Origin: Thermosinus carboxydivorans Nor1
GTDB lineage: Bacteria; Bacillota; Negativicutes; Sporomusales; Thermosinaceae
DNA length: 64,000 nucleotides
NCBI RefSeq assembly: GCF_000169155.1
Contig: NZ_AAWL01000005.1
Coordinates: forward strand, 103,754 to 167,753
Reading direction: 5' to 3'
The translations under genes and the position numbers were made by a program. Under the pieces are notes generated by a model. That model worked only from the letters and a program-made list of their open reading frames with translations. It was not told the DNA's origin and ran no database searches. Shown piece after piece: positions 8,356 through 17,755 of this stretch. Each line of letters starts with the position of its first letter. The stretch's first letter is position 1.

Positions 8356-9513
8356 ATGCAAAAAATATTCAAATTGTCACAACCGGCCGTGGAAGCACTG
8401 GCCGCAAAATATGGCACCCCACTTTTGGTGTTGTCCCGCGACCAAATCCGCTATAACTACAATTTTCTGGCAGAACACCTGCCTGGCGTGCATATCTATT
8501 ATGCCATGAAGGCCAACCCGGATCCGCGCATTATTGACGAGCTCGCTGGTCTCGGCGCGTGTTTTGACGTGGCTTCGGACGGCGAAATCCTGGCCTTGGC
8601 CCAAATGGGCATCGCGCCCGAGCGCATCGTATACGCCAATCCGGTGAAAACCGCGTCCGGCTTGGCGGCGGCGCGGCAAACCGGTGTACGCAAATTTACT
8701 TTTGACAGCGAAAGCGAGATTTATAAGATGGCCAAGGCGGTCCCGGGCGGTACGGTGCTGCTTAGGGTGCGGGTCGATAATCCCCACGCCCTGGTCGACT
8801 TGAATAAAAAATTTGGCGCCCACCCCGACGAAGCTCTCCGTCTCTTGACGATTGCCCGCGAGCAGGGGCTGGACGTGGCCGGTCTATGTTTTCACGTGGG
8901 CAGCCAGTCGACCGACGCCGGCGCCTATGTGGACGCCCTGGCGGCCTGCCGTCGAATTTTCGATGCCGCGGCAAAGGAGGGTTTTAACCTGCGCATTCTG
9001 GACATCGGTGGCGGTTTTCCCATCCCGGCGATTGGCATGAAGGTGGATGCGGCGGCTATGATGGGCCAGATCCGCACGGCCTTGGCGCAGTACTTCCCCA
9101 ATACCGAAATATGGGCCGAGCCAGGCCGGTTTATCTGCGGCACGGCCGTCAATCTTATTACCCGCGTCATCGGCGTGCAGCAGCGCAACGGCCAGCAGTG
9201 GTATTTCCTGGATGAAGGGCTATACGGCACTTTTTCCGGCATTATCTTCGACCACTGGGACTTTGAACTGGAGACCTTTAAGTCCGAGCCGAAAATCCCG
9301 GCGACTTTTGCCGGGCCGAGTTGTGACTCGCTGGATGTTCTGTTCCGTGATAAACTGACGCCGCCGCTGGCGATGGACGACCTTATCTTAGTGCCGTCCT
9401 GCGGCTCCTACACTTCAGCTTCGGCGACGGTTTTCAACGGGTTTGCCAAAGCGCCGATTATTGTGTGGGAAGAGGTTAAGAGCGAGATCGCCAATTTGGC
9501 CAATGCCTGTTAA
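8356..9513 (+). CDS. Fold-type III PLP-dependent ornithine/lysine decarboxylase
   Basis: A 385-residue protein of the eukaryotic-ODC/DAP-decarboxylase fold. Visible motifs are YYAMKANPD near residue 50 (the PLP-binding Lys), HVGSQ near 180, GGGFP near 220, EPGR near 255, and CDSLD near 324, where the Cys is the catalytic residue contributed across the dimer. The length and CDS-type motif fit ornithine or lysine decarboxylase rather than DapF-pathway LysA. In Selenomonas, a related enzyme makes cadaverine that is attached to peptidoglycan and holds the outer membrane. If this organism is a Negativicute, the same role is plausible but not shown here. Confidence 0.85.
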   Translation: MQKIFKLSQPAVEALAAKYGTPLLVLSRDQIRYNYNFLAEHLPGVHIYYAMKANPDPRIIDELAGLGACFDVASDGEILALAQMGIAPERIVYANPVKTASGLAAARQTGVRKFTFDSESEIYKMAKAVPGGTVLLRVRVDNPHALVDLNKKFGAHPDEALRLLTIAREQGLDVAGLCFHVGSQSTDAGAYVDALAACRRIFDAAAKEGFNLRILDIGGGFPIPAIGMKVDAAAMMGQIRTALAQYFPNTEIWAEPGRFICGTAVNLITRVIGVQQRNGQQWYFLDEGLYGTFSGIIFDHWDFELETFKSEPKIPATFAGPSCDSLDVLFRDKLTPPLAMDDLILVPSCGSYTSASATVFNGFAKAPIIVWEEVKSEIANLANAC

Positions 9514-9535
9514 TTTAGGCTAGTGAAAAAATTAT

Positions 9536-9610
9536 AACCACGGAGGACACGGAGCGTGCAATATACATTGCACTTGAGGGATAAATTTCTCTCCGCGTTC
9601 TCTGTGGTTT
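9536..9610. repeat. Palindromic intergenic repeat, copy R1 (A module only)
   Basis: Outer inverted repeat AACCACGGAGGACACGGAG ... CTCCGCGTTCTCTGTGGTT encloses an inner hairpin, GTGCAAT ATAC ATTGCAC. This is the A module of the repeat family seen in eight places in the window. Confidence 0.8.
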
Positions 9611-9630
9611 GCATTTTTTAAGAGCAAAAC

Positions 9631-9659
9631 AAAACGCCAACCGCGAAGGTTGGCGTTTT
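9631..9659. terminator. Bidirectional terminator between the decarboxylase and the tRNA cluster
   Basis: A 12-bp stem, AAAACGCCAACC with GGTTGGCGTTTT, 5-nt loop. It has T-runs when read in either direction, so it can end the decarboxylase mRNA and the convergent tRNA transcript. Confidence 0.8.
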
Positions 9660-9669
9660 ATATGTGGTT

Positions 9670-9746
9670 TGGTCGGGGTGACAGGATTTGAACCTACGAC
9701 CTTTCGGTCCCGAACCGAACGCTCTACCAAACTGAGCTACACCCCG
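9670..9746 (-). tRNA. tRNA-Pro (anticodon CGG)
   Basis: A 77-nt cloverleaf on the minus strand with the 3' CCA encoded. The acceptor stem is CGGGGTG with CACCCCG. The anticodon stem TTCGG/CCGAA encloses loop TTCGGGA, giving anticodon CGG. The T arm reads GTTCAAATC. It is the last of three tRNAs in the cluster. Confidence 0.95.
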
Positions 9747-9754
9747 AAAGTTTA

Positions 9755-9831
9755 TGGTCGGAGCGACTGGACTTGAACCAGCGGCCTCCACCACCCCAAG
9801 ATGGCGCTCTACCAAACTGAGCTACGCCCCG
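9755..9831 (-). tRNA. tRNA-Pro (anticodon GGG)
   Basis: A 77-nt cloverleaf with encoded CCA. The acceptor stem CGGGGCG pairs with CGCTCCG (one G:U). The anticodon loop TTGGGGT gives GGG. Eight bases separate it from the tRNA-Pro(CGG) gene. Confidence 0.95.
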
Positions 9832-9835
9832 ACGC

Positions 9836-9912
9836 TGGTGGGGTTAAACGGACTCGAACCGCTGACCTCTTCGATGTCAACGAAGCGCTCTAACCAACTG
9901 AGCTATAACCCC
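9836..9912 (-). tRNA. tRNA-Val (anticodon GAC)
   Basis: A 77-nt cloverleaf with encoded CCA. The acceptor stem is GGGGTTA with TAACCCC. The anticodon stem CTTCG/CGAAG carries loop TTGACAT, anticodon GAC. It is the first gene of the cluster, directly behind a consensus promoter. Confidence 0.95.
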
Positions 9913-9924
9913 AGACAGCTTTAA

Positions 9925-9954
9925 ATTATAGCAGACTTATTGCTGTTACGTCAA
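9925..9954 (-). promoter_or_regulatory. Promoter of the tRNA cluster
   Basis: Read on the minus strand: TTGACG (9954-9949), an 18-bp spacer and TATAAT (9930-9925), 13 bp before the tRNA-Val gene. Confidence 0.75.
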
Positions 9955-9961
9955 TGGGAAA

Positions 9962-10609
9962 TCATGTAAATTTAGCGCGCAGGGCCTGAACTTTTGCCTT
10001 GATATCCGGCGCGCCGACAATTTCTGTCACTAAGGCGACGGTACGGGCGCCATGACGGATGACTTCGGCGAGATTATGCTCTTTAATGCCGCCGATGGCC
10101 ACAAAGGGCAGGGAAATGTTTTTGGCGACATAAGAAAGGTATTCTAGGCCTACCGGGGCGCAGACGTCTTTTTTGGTTTGGGTCGCATAGATGGGGCCGA
10201 CTCCGATATAATCAACCACTCCCGAATTTTCGGCGGCCTGGGCCTCGGCCGGGGCGTGCGTTGACAGGCCGATAAGCATCTCTTTGCCTACCAGTTGACG
10301 CACCTTTTCCGGCGGCAGGTCGTCTTGACCGATATGCACGCCGTCAGCTTCGACCAACATGGCCAAATCAATGTGATCGTTAACAATGAATGTTACGCCG
10401 GCAGCGCGGGTGAGCTCACGGATTTTGCAGCACTCCTCATACATGCGGCGCGCCTTTTTTTCTTTTTCCCGGTACTGAATTACCTTAATGCCGGCCGCGA
10501 TCATGAGCTGGGCAACCTCGACATTGCTTCGTCCCAGTGAGTGCTCTTCCGAAGTTATGCCATAGATGTCGGCGCGGCGTAAATTGGCTAAGGCCGTTTG
10601 TCTATCCAC
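9962..10609 (-). CDS. thiE: Thiamine-phosphate synthase
   Basis: A 215-residue TIM-barrel protein of the ThiE family. It joins hydroxymethylpyrimidine diphosphate with thiazole phosphate to give thiamine phosphate. Family motifs visible: QYREKEK near residue 46, VNDHIDLA near 78, GVHIGQDDLP near 92, and VGPIYATQTKKD near 139. The GTG start overlaps the end of thiF by 8 bases (GTGGATAG), so the genes are coupled. It is the last gene of the thi operon and runs up to the tRNA promoter without a clear terminator. Confidence 0.93.
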   Translation of the reverse strand: MDRQTALANLRRADIYGITSEEHSLGRSNVEVAQLMIAAGIKVIQYREKEKKARRMYEECCKIRELTRAAGVTFIVNDHIDLAMLVEADGVHIGQDDLPPEKVRQLVGKEMLIGLSTHAPAEAQAAENSGVVDYIGVGPIYATQTKKDVCAPVGLEYLSYVAKNISLPFVAIGGIKEHNLAEVIRHGARTVALVTEIVGAPDIKAKVQALRAKFT

Positions 10610-11237
10610 GGCTAGTTTCCCCCTTTTTTATTGGTCCTAAAACCCAGTTAAGAATTACGTCGGCTTGTTTGGCGGCGGCAATGTTTACACAGGGTGCTAC
10701 CGGCGGGCAGGCGGGCCCGCTCGCGGTCGTCAGATCGCCTACCAAGTAAAAATTATCTTTAATTTTGTGGACGCGAATGCGGTCGCTATCGCCCCAACCG
10801 GCCAGCCCGGACGCGGCGACCAAGAGTTTCCCGGACGACAGATAATGCTCGACAATCATTTTCTTGTATTCCGCCCGGTCGACGGCCTCGACGACAACGT
10901 CGCAGTCTCCGAACAGTCCGTTAATATTATTTTCGTCTATTTTGGCCTGGACTATATCTATTTCGACATCAGGGTTAATCTGCCGCAAGTTCTCCCGCAG
11001 CATTTGCGCCTTCGGCTTGGCAACCTGGTGGAGAAAGTAAAACTGCCGGTTGAGGTTGCTGTAGTCAACACAGTCAAAATCGACAATTTTGAACTTCTTA
11101 AAACCAGACCGCACCAGCAGCTGGGCGCAATTTGACCCCAGGCCGCCGGCGCCGGCAATACCGATTTTAACAGACTGGATTTTGGCCAGCATGCCGGCCG
11201 TAAAATAACGCAGTAATCCTTGTTCAAAAGTATTCAT
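10602..11237 (-). CDS. thiF: ThiS adenylyltransferase ThiF
   Basis: A 211-residue member of the E1/MoeB/ThiF family. The nucleotide-binding loop is GIAGAGGLGSNCAQLLVRSG (about residues 26-45), followed by DFDCVDYSNLNRQFYF with the conserved Asp and Arg of the family. It adenylates the C-terminal Gly of ThiS for sulfur transfer. The frame is open 16 codons further upstream, but the ATG at 11237 has AGGAGCAAGCCGC just before it and gives the usual ThiF N-terminus. The short form without a rhodanese domain is typical of Firmicutes. Confidence 0.9.
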   Translation of the reverse strand: MNTFEQGLLRYFTAGMLAKIQSVKIGIAGAGGLGSNCAQLLVRSGFKKFKIVDFDCVDYSNLNRQFYFLHQVAKPKAQMLRENLRQINPDVEIDIVQAKIDENNINGLFGDCDVVVEAVDRAEYKKMIVEHYLSSGKLLVAASGLAGWGDSDRIRVHKIKDNFYLVGDLTTASGPACPPVAPCVNIAAAKQADVILNWVLGPIKKGETSRG

Positions 11238-11269
11238 GCGGCTTGCTCCTATTCCCGGCAGACGCAGCG

Positions 11270-12388
<1,119 letters not shown>

Positions 12389-12395
12389 TCATAGG

Positions 12396-13166
12396 TTATT
12401 CGCGGAGGAAGCCGGTCAAAGGCGACGAGGCGCTGGCATACTGCTGGACAGCGCCCGGACCGGCCAAATAGGCGGTGCGTCCGGCGGCGACAGCCAGGCC
12501 AAAAGCCTTCGCCATGGCTACCGGGTCGGCCGCGGTTGCAATAGCGGTATTCACCAAGACCGCCGCCGCGCCCAGCTCCATTGCCTCGGCTGCTTCCGAC
12601 GGCCGGCCGATGCCGGCGTCGACAATGATCGGCAAAGGTATTTCTTCGATTAAAATCCGGATCAGCTCTTTTGTCTTTAACCCACGGTTGCTGCCGATCG
12701 GCGCCCCCAGCGGCATTACGGCCGCCGCCCCGGCTTCGGCTAGTCTTTTCGCCGCCATTAAGTCGGGGCTCATATAGGGCAGTACGACAAACCCTTCGGC
12801 CGCTAAAATTTCGGTAGCCTTAATTGTCTCATAGTTATCTGGCAGTAAATAACGGTTATCGGAGATTACTTCAATCTTGACCCAGTTGCCGCAGCCGGCG
12901 GCTCTGGCCAAGCGGGCGATCCGGACGGCTTCTTCGGCGTTCCTGGCGCCGGAAGTGTTGGGCATTAAAATACAGTTTTTCGGGATGTAGTTAAGAATGT
13001 TTTCGTCGCTGCTGTCCAGATCGACACGCCGCAGCGCCACGGTCACCACTTGTGCCCCTGAAGCCGCGACGGCCTCGGGGATCAATTTGTTGGACGCGAA
13101 TTTACCGGTGCCTAAAAAGAGACGGCTGGTAAGTTCTTTGTCGCCAATTTTCAATACATCTGCCAT
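12396..13166 (-). CDS. thiG: Thiazole synthase
   Basis: A 256-residue TIM-barrel protein of normal ThiG length, with the N-terminal LFLGTGKF and the C-terminal [20 protein letters not shown] and [14 protein letters not shown] segments. It assembles the thiazole ring from deoxyxylulose phosphate, ThiS thiocarboxylate and dehydroglycine. The ribosome binding site GGGGGAGG lies inside the end of thiS, four bases before the start. Confidence 0.94.
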   Translation of the reverse strand: MADVLKIGDKELTSRLFLGTGKFASNKLIPEAVAASGAQVVTVALRRVDLDSSDENILNYIPKNCILMPNTSGARNAEEAVRIARLARAAGCGNWVKIEVISDNRYLLPDNYETIKATEILAAEGFVVLPYMSPDLMAAKRLAEAGAAAVMPLGAPIGSNRGLKTKELIRILIEEIPLPIIVDAGIGRPSEAAEAMELGAAAVLVNTAIATAADPVAMAKAFGLAVAAGRTAYLAGPGAVQQYASASSPLTGFLRE

Positions 13167-13170
13167 TGGT

Positions 13171-13371
13171 TTAGCCTCCCCCTACAAAAGTGACGATTTC
13201 TAAGCGGTCATTTTCTTTTAATGCTGTTTCGGGCCAGCGGTCTTTGGGGATAATGGCGAAATTAAGTTCGGTAATAATAGTTGCCGGATTTAATGCCTTG
13301 TGGGCCACCAGCTCGGCCAGCGTCATGCCTTCCGGCAAGTCGACCGGATTGCCGTTTATCAGGACTTTCAA
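13171..13371 (-). CDS. thiS: Sulfur carrier protein ThiS
   Basis: A 66-residue ubiquitin-like protein ([14 protein letters not shown] ... [12 protein letters not shown]) ending in the Gly-Gly that is adenylated by ThiF. The start codon is TTG, supported by AAGGGGGG 5-6 bases upstream and by the family N-terminus. It is the first gene of thiSGHFE, placed 20 bp behind the riboswitch terminator. Confidence 0.92.
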   Translation of the reverse strand: MKVLINGNPVDLPEGMTLAELVAHKALNPATIITELNFAIIPKDRWPETALKENDRLEIVTFVGGG

Positions 13372-13390
13372 ACCGTTCCCCCCTTAATCT

Positions 13391-13428
13391 AAATATAAAA
13401 AGCGCACCCGGTTAGGTTAGGTGCGCTT
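13391..13428 (-). terminator. Riboswitch-controlled terminator of the thi operon
   Basis: Read on the minus strand: AAGCGCACC pairs with GGTGCGCTT around a short loop, followed by TTTATA. It lies directly behind the TPP aptamer and before thiS, so TPP binding would favour premature termination. Confidence 0.8.
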
Positions 13429-13433
13429 AAATA

Positions 13434-13520
13434 CCTCCCTACGCGGGCATTACCCCGATCAGGTCAAGAGGTCAGGTGCTTACTAGCCCACTCTCAGCCC
13501 ATAACATGGGCTCCCTCGTT
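13434..13520 (-). promoter_or_regulatory. TPP riboswitch
   Basis: The minus strand shows the conserved TPP aptamer parts in order: GGCTGAGA (the pyrimidine sensor), GACCTGATC, and GGGGTAATGCCCGCGTAGGGA. A closing stem CGAGGGAG/ CTCCCT-type flank is also present. It controls thiSGHFE by attenuation with the terminator that follows. Confidence 0.95.
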
Positions 13521-13650
13521 ACACTATTCATTTTATTGCAACAGCTGCCAATTAATTCCTATTACCATTTTATACCTAAAACGACGAATTGTCAAAACAA
13601 ATTGAAAATCGGATGGTGAAAAGTGGAGGGGGAAAGGGGACAGGGGGGAG

Positions 13651-13870
13651 AACCGCAGAGATATTCATGCCAATAAATTGCACCACAAGCCAGGAAAACC
13701 GGGATTGAACCGCGGAGCGCACGGAGAGTGCGATATACATCGCACTTGGGGTTTTAATTAATTTTAATAAAATTTTATCTCCGTGTCCTCTGCGGTTCTC
13801 TATATTCCCCATTTTGAAGTTGCCGGTTTTCAGGGTATGTGCGCGAAGTACGTAAAGGGCTACGCTTGCG
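13651..13870. repeat. Palindromic intergenic repeat, copy R2 (C, A and partial B modules)
   Basis: A C module with CATGCCAATAAATTG (13667-13681, one arm shortened) comes first. Then comes a 90-bp A module at 13708-13797, whose outer arms AACCGCGGAGCGCACGGAG / CTCCGTGTCCTCTGCGGTT enclose the hairpin AGTGCGAT ATAC ATCGCACT. A decayed B module follows. The A module is almost identical to copies at 57.7 kb (reverse) and 63.3 kb. Confidence 0.8.
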
Positions 13871-13973
13871 TGACTTTTGGAGCGCTTATATTATATTTAT
13901 TTCCGCAAAAGGGAAATGCTAGGCCTTAAGCGAATTTGTGAGCCGTGGAGAATTTTGCGCTGGAGGGTCATTA

Positions 13974-15392
13974 ATGGAAAAACAATATGATATTGGCCTC
14001 ATCGGCCTGGCGGTTATGGGGGAAAATCTGGTTCTTAATATGGCCGGCAAAGGCTTTGCCGTAGCCGTGTACAACCGGACGGTCAGCAAAGTGGACGACT
14101 TTGTGGTCGGCCGCGGCAAAGGCTTCGCCATCGGCGGCGCCCATTCGGTGGCTGAGCTGGCGGCCATGCTAAGCCGCCCGCGGAAAGTCATGCTCATGGT
14201 CAAAGCCGGCAAGCCGGTGGACGATATGATCGGCGAACTGCTGCCTTATCTAGAGCCGGGCGATATTATCATTGACGGCGGCAACTCCTACTTTGAAGAT
14301 ACGCGGCGCCGTTGGCGCGAACTTGCCGCCAAAGGCATCCGCTTTATCGGCATGGGGGTATCCGGCGGCGAAGAAGGGGCGCTGAAAGGGCCCAGCCTGA
14401 TGCCGGGCGGCGACCGGGACGCTTATGAGGAAGTGGCCCCCATCTTTACTCGCATTGCCGCTCAGGTGGCGGACGGGCCGTGTTGTGCGTATGTCGGCCC
14501 GGACGGCGCCGGGCACTATGTCAAAATGGTGCATAACGGCATCGAATATGGCGACATGCAGCTTATCAGCGAGGCCTATTATATCATGAAGAACGCCCTC
14601 GGCCTGTCGGCCGACGAGCTGCACCGCGTTTTTGCCAAGTGGAACGAGGGGGATCTGGATTCCTACCTGATTGAGATTACCCGCGATATTTTCACGAAAT
14701 ACGACGAGGCGACCGGCCTGCCGCTGGTGGAAGTCATTCTCGACAAGGCCGGGCAGAAGGGGACCGGTAAATGGACGTCGCAGAGCGCTCTTGATCTTGG
14801 CGTGCCCACCCCGACCATCACTGAAGCCGTTTTTGCTCGCTGCATGTCGGCCTACAAGGAAGAGCGAGTGGCGGCCGCCAAGGTTCTTACCGGGCCGGAC
14901 GGCCGCTATACCGGTGGCCGGGACGAATTTATCCAGGCCATTCATGACGCGCTGTACGCCTCCAAAATCTGCTCCTACGCCCAGGGCTTTGCCCTCCTTA
15001 AGGCGGCCAGCGCCGAATATCAGTGGGACTTGGATTTGGGGGAAGTGGCCCTGCTGTGGCGGGGCGGATGCATCATCCGGGCCCGGTTCCTGGATCGGAT
15101 CAAGGAGGCATACCGGCGCGATCCCGAGCTTCCCAATCTGCTCATCGATCCCTTTTTCCGGTCGGTTCTGGGCAATGCGCAGGCTAATTGGCGGCTGGTG
15201 GTCAAAACCTGCAAGGAGCTTGGCATCCCTACACCGGCTTTCAGCGCTTCGCTCGACTACTATGACAGTTATCGCCGCGCCGTGCTGCCGGCCAACCTCA
15301 TCCAAGCCCAGCGCGACTATTTCGGCGCCCATACTTATGAACGCACCGACAAGCCCGGCATTTTCCACACGGAATGGCTTGAAAACAAATAG
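13974..15392 (+). CDS. gnd: 6-phosphogluconate dehydrogenase, decarboxylating
   Basis: A 472-residue protein of the long-form Gnd family. It has an N-terminal NADP-binding Rossmann motif GLIGLAVMGENLVLNMAGKG (residues 8-27), the substrate segments GMGVSGGEEGAL (near 128) and KMVHNGIEYGDMQL (near 183), and KGTGKWT near 260. It converts 6-phosphogluconate to ribulose 5-phosphate, CO2 and NADPH. Upstream in-frame codons exist, but the ATG at 13974 has CTGGAGGG before it and starts the family sequence. A gluconokinase-family gene lies at 50.2-51.8 kb but is not linked. Confidence 0.95.
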   Translation: MEKQYDIGLIGLAVMGENLVLNMAGKGFAVAVYNRTVSKVDDFVVGRGKGFAIGGAHSVAELAAMLSRPRKVMLMVKAGKPVDDMIGELLPYLEPGDIIIDGGNSYFEDTRRRWRELAAKGIRFIGMGVSGGEEGALKGPSLMPGGDRDAYEEVAPIFTRIAAQVADGPCCAYVGPDGAGHYVKMVHNGIEYGDMQLISEAYYIMKNALGLSADELHRVFAKWNEGDLDSYLIEITRDIFTKYDEATGLPLVEVILDKAGQKGTGKWTSQSALDLGVPTPTITEAVFARCMSAYKEERVAAAKVLTGPDGRYTGGRDEFIQAIHDALYASKICSYAQGFALLKAASAEYQWDLDLGEVALLWRGGCIIRARFLDRIKEAYRRDPELPNLLIDPFFRSVLGNAQANWRLVVKTCKELGIPTPAFSASLDYYDSYRRAVLPANLIQAQRDYFGAHTYERTDKPGIFHTEWLENK

Positions 15393-15512
15393 TTGGCTGC
15401 CCCGCGGGGCAAAATAGACATGCGACCATAAGTTTCATACTTTTTTGTTGATCACGACAGCGGCATCACGATTATTTAGCGGCCATATAATATTTATAGC
15501 TAAACATGACCA

Positions 15513-15567
15513 AACAGGACTGTCCGACAACCCCTAGCCAATGGGATTTGTCAGCGGTCCTGTTTTT
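15513..15567 (+). terminator. Terminator between gnd and corA
   Basis: AACAGGAC ... TCCGACAA on one arm pairs with TTGTCAG ... GTCCTGTT on the other, closing a hairpin that ends in TTTTT. It lies 120 bp after gnd and 60 bp before corA. It may end gnd or act as a corA leader attenuator. Confidence 0.6.
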
Positions 15568-15627
15568 GCTAATATTCGGTAAGGACAGCGCACCATACAT
15601 AGAATAATTGGATAAGGAGCGAAGCGT

Positions 15628-16698
15628 ATGCAAAAGAAACGCAAACGGGCTGCTGCCCGTATCGGACTACCGCCAGGGACGCTTTGCGGCGGCGATGACC
15701 GTTCGGCTCAGCCGCGGCTGTGGGTAACCGCTTATGACGAGGCCGGTGTAAATGAACAGGAGATTGGCGCCGTGGGCGATGTTTTTCCCCTGCGACCGGC
15801 GCCGGCCGTAACCTGGCTTGACGTGCGCGGCGCCAGCGCGGCGGTGGTGGAGGAGATCGGCCGCCGGTTTGCCATTCATCCGTTGGTGCTGGAGGATATC
15901 CTTAATATCGATCACCGCCCCAAACTCGAGGACTATGACCATTATCTATTTATCGTGCTTAAAGCGCTGGCGCTGGACGGCGCCAGCGCTACGGCCGGCG
16001 GGGCCTTTGGCGTGGAGCAGATCAGCGTCATTCTTGGCAAGAACTATGTAATTACTTTCCAGGAAAGCGACAATGACATCTTTCGTCCGGTGCGGGAACG
16101 CATTAAAAGCGGCAAAGGCCGCATTCGCAAGGTCGGTGCCGACTATCTCGCCTATGCCCTGATTGATACGGTAGTTGACCATTATTTTGTGCTGCTCGAA
16201 GAACTGGACGAGCGCATTGAGGCGCTAGAGGACGCGCTCGCCCATGATCCAGGTCCTAAGGTGCTTGACGAGATCCATAAGCTGAAAAATAGGCTGCTGC
16301 ACCTGCGCCGCAGCCTGTGGCCACTGCGGGAGGTAATTGGCGCCATCGATCGTGGCGATTCGGCGCTGTTTCAGGACAGTACCCTTGTCTATATGCGCGA
16401 CGTGTACGACCATACGGTACAAGTACTGGAGACAATAGAAACTTATCGCGACATTCTGTCAGGCATGCTCGATATCTATCTTTCCAGTATAAATAACCGC
16501 CTGAGCGAAATTATGAAATTCCTGACCCTCATTTCTACCGTCTTTATTCCGCTAACCTTTATCGCCGGCGTATACGGCATGAACTTTGAGTATATGCCCG
16601 AGCTTAAGTGGCGGTGGGGCTATCCGGCGGTGCTCGGCCTGATGGCGCTGGTTGGGGGCTGGCTCGTCGTGTATTTTCGCCGGAAAAAGTGGCTTTGA
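15628..16698 (+). CDS. corA: CorA-family Mg2+/Co2+ transporter
   Basis: A 356-residue CorA/CorA-like protein with a long cytoplasmic N-terminal domain. It has two C-terminal membrane helices, with the pore signature YGMNFEYMPEL at about residues 315-325. The segment HPLVLEDILN...RPKLEDYDHYLFIV near residues 80-105 is typical of the family. It would form a pentameric channel for Mg2+ in the inner membrane. The start ATG follows AAGGAGCGAAGCGT. It is a single gene, followed by the pilus locus. Confidence 0.93.
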   Translation: MQKKRKRAAARIGLPPGTLCGGDDRSAQPRLWVTAYDEAGVNEQEIGAVGDVFPLRPAPAVTWLDVRGASAAVVEEIGRRFAIHPLVLEDILNIDHRPKLEDYDHYLFIVLKALALDGASATAGGAFGVEQISVILGKNYVITFQESDNDIFRPVRERIKSGKGRIRKVGADYLAYALIDTVVDHYFVLLEELDERIEALEDALAHDPGPKVLDEIHKLKNRLLHLRRSLWPLREVIGAIDRGDSALFQDSTLVYMRDVYDHTVQVLETIETYRDILSGMLDIYLSSINNRLSEIMKFLTLISTVFIPLTFIAGVYGMNFEYMPELKWRWGYPAVLGLMALVGGWLVVYFRRKKWL

Positions 16699-16754
16699 TC
16701 GGCCGGTGCTAGGCCCGTAGTCCTAAAAAATAGAGACCGGCGCTACTGGTAGTT

Positions 16755-16798
16755 TAAGGCGGTGGTCCGATGAGTGAACTGGGGCTTTCGGCTATAAT
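16755..16798 (+). promoter_or_regulatory. Pilus promoter 1 with shared TAAG-N9-CGATG element (before cpaB)
   Basis: TAAG starts at 16755, CGATG at 16768 and the -10 box TATAAT at 16793. The same parts occur at the same distances before flp and tadE. CGATG occupies the -35 position, and no TTGACA-like box is present. Confidence 0.6.
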
Positions 16799-16867
16799 AA
16801 AAATGAAAATGGCAAGAACGGTGGTTTTAAATGGAAAGCACAATGAAGGCAACAGGGAGGGGTAGGC

Positions 16868-17728
16868 ATGAAATTGTCCACGAAAGGAGTGCTGGCAATT
16901 GCCCTTGTGCTCAGTCTGGCAACAACCGGCCTTATCTATAAATACCTGCAGGAAGCGACGCAAAAGACGCCTCAGGAGGGTGTAGTCGTTGTTGTGGCTA
17001 AAGTGGACATTCCGCCTAAGACCAAAATCACGGCGGAAATGGTTGCTACGGCTAAAGTGCCGGCCGAATATGTCCAACCCGGCGCGGTCCGCGAGCTCAA
17101 AACGGCCGTGGGCGCCATCGCCCGCGAGCATATTGTGGCCGGCGAACAAATCGCCGAGCGGCGGCTGGTCATTCAAGGCAAGTCGGCAGGCTTTACCGGC
17201 ATCATCCCTCCCGACAAACGGGCGGTGACCATTGCCGTAACCGAAGTGACCGGTGTGGCCGGTTTCGTCAAACCAGGCGACTATGTCGATGTTGTCGCCA
17301 CCTTCGACCAGAATACGGTGGGCGACAATGTCAGCCAAATCATTCTGCAGAACGTCTTAGTGCTGGCGGCCAACCGCGATGCGGAAGCAGGGGCGGCGGA
17401 CGGGGCCAAAGATAAAAAGGAGGCGATCAAGACGGCGACGGTGACGCTTGCCGTGACGCCCGACGAAGTGGCCCAGTTGGCATTGGCCGAAGACAAGGGT
17501 AAGGTGCGCCTGGCCCTGCGCCCCTACATGCCCTCTACTGGAATTACCATTGTCAATGCGGTAACGCCGAAAGATATTGTCGGCGCCCATACCTCACCGG
17601 TACAGAACGGGCAGTCCGACGACAAGGCGCCGCCGGCACCGCCTGCCAGCCGGCAGCCGGATGACGGTCAGGGCAAGGGGATCCAGCTTATTCGCGGCAC
17701 CAAGGTGGAAACAATACCCGTCCAGTAA
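16868..17728 (+). CDS. cpaB: Flp pilus assembly protein CpaB/RcpC
   Basis: A 286-residue protein with an N-terminal membrane anchor (about residues 8-27). A SAF domain (about 38-105, VVVAKVDIPPKTKITAEMV...) and an RcpC-type domain follow. It ends in a Pro-rich tail (APPAPPASRQPDDG). CpaB links the secretin to the inner-membrane part of Tad machines in the periplasm. It is the first gene of the cpaB-cpaC-cpaE-tadB unit, with AGGGAGGGGTAGGC before the ATG. Confidence 0.9.
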   Translation: MKLSTKGVLAIALVLSLATTGLIYKYLQEATQKTPQEGVVVVVAKVDIPPKTKITAEMVATAKVPAEYVQPGAVRELKTAVGAIAREHIVAGEQIAERRLVIQGKSAGFTGIIPPDKRAVTIAVTEVTGVAGFVKPGDYVDVVATFDQNTVGDNVSQIILQNVLVLAANRDAEAGAADGAKDKKEAIKTATVTLAVTPDEVAQLALAEDKGKVRLALRPYMPSTGITIVNAVTPKDIVGAHTSPVQNGQSDDKAPPAPPASRQPDDGQGKGIQLIRGTKVETIPVQ

Positions 17729-17755
17729 ACTGGCGTCTAAAGCGAGGTTACATAT

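Noticed and set aside
9515..9815. Minus-strand frames over the tRNA cluster
   Set aside because: They translate tRNA genes and repeat R1, and have no coding signal.
14250..15368. Long minus-strand open frame (372 codons) opposite gnd
   Set aside because: It is fully antisense to a well-conserved gnd, and its product resembles no family. GC-rich codon bias explains such shadow frames; the same applies to 5971-6528 and 7404-8120 minus.
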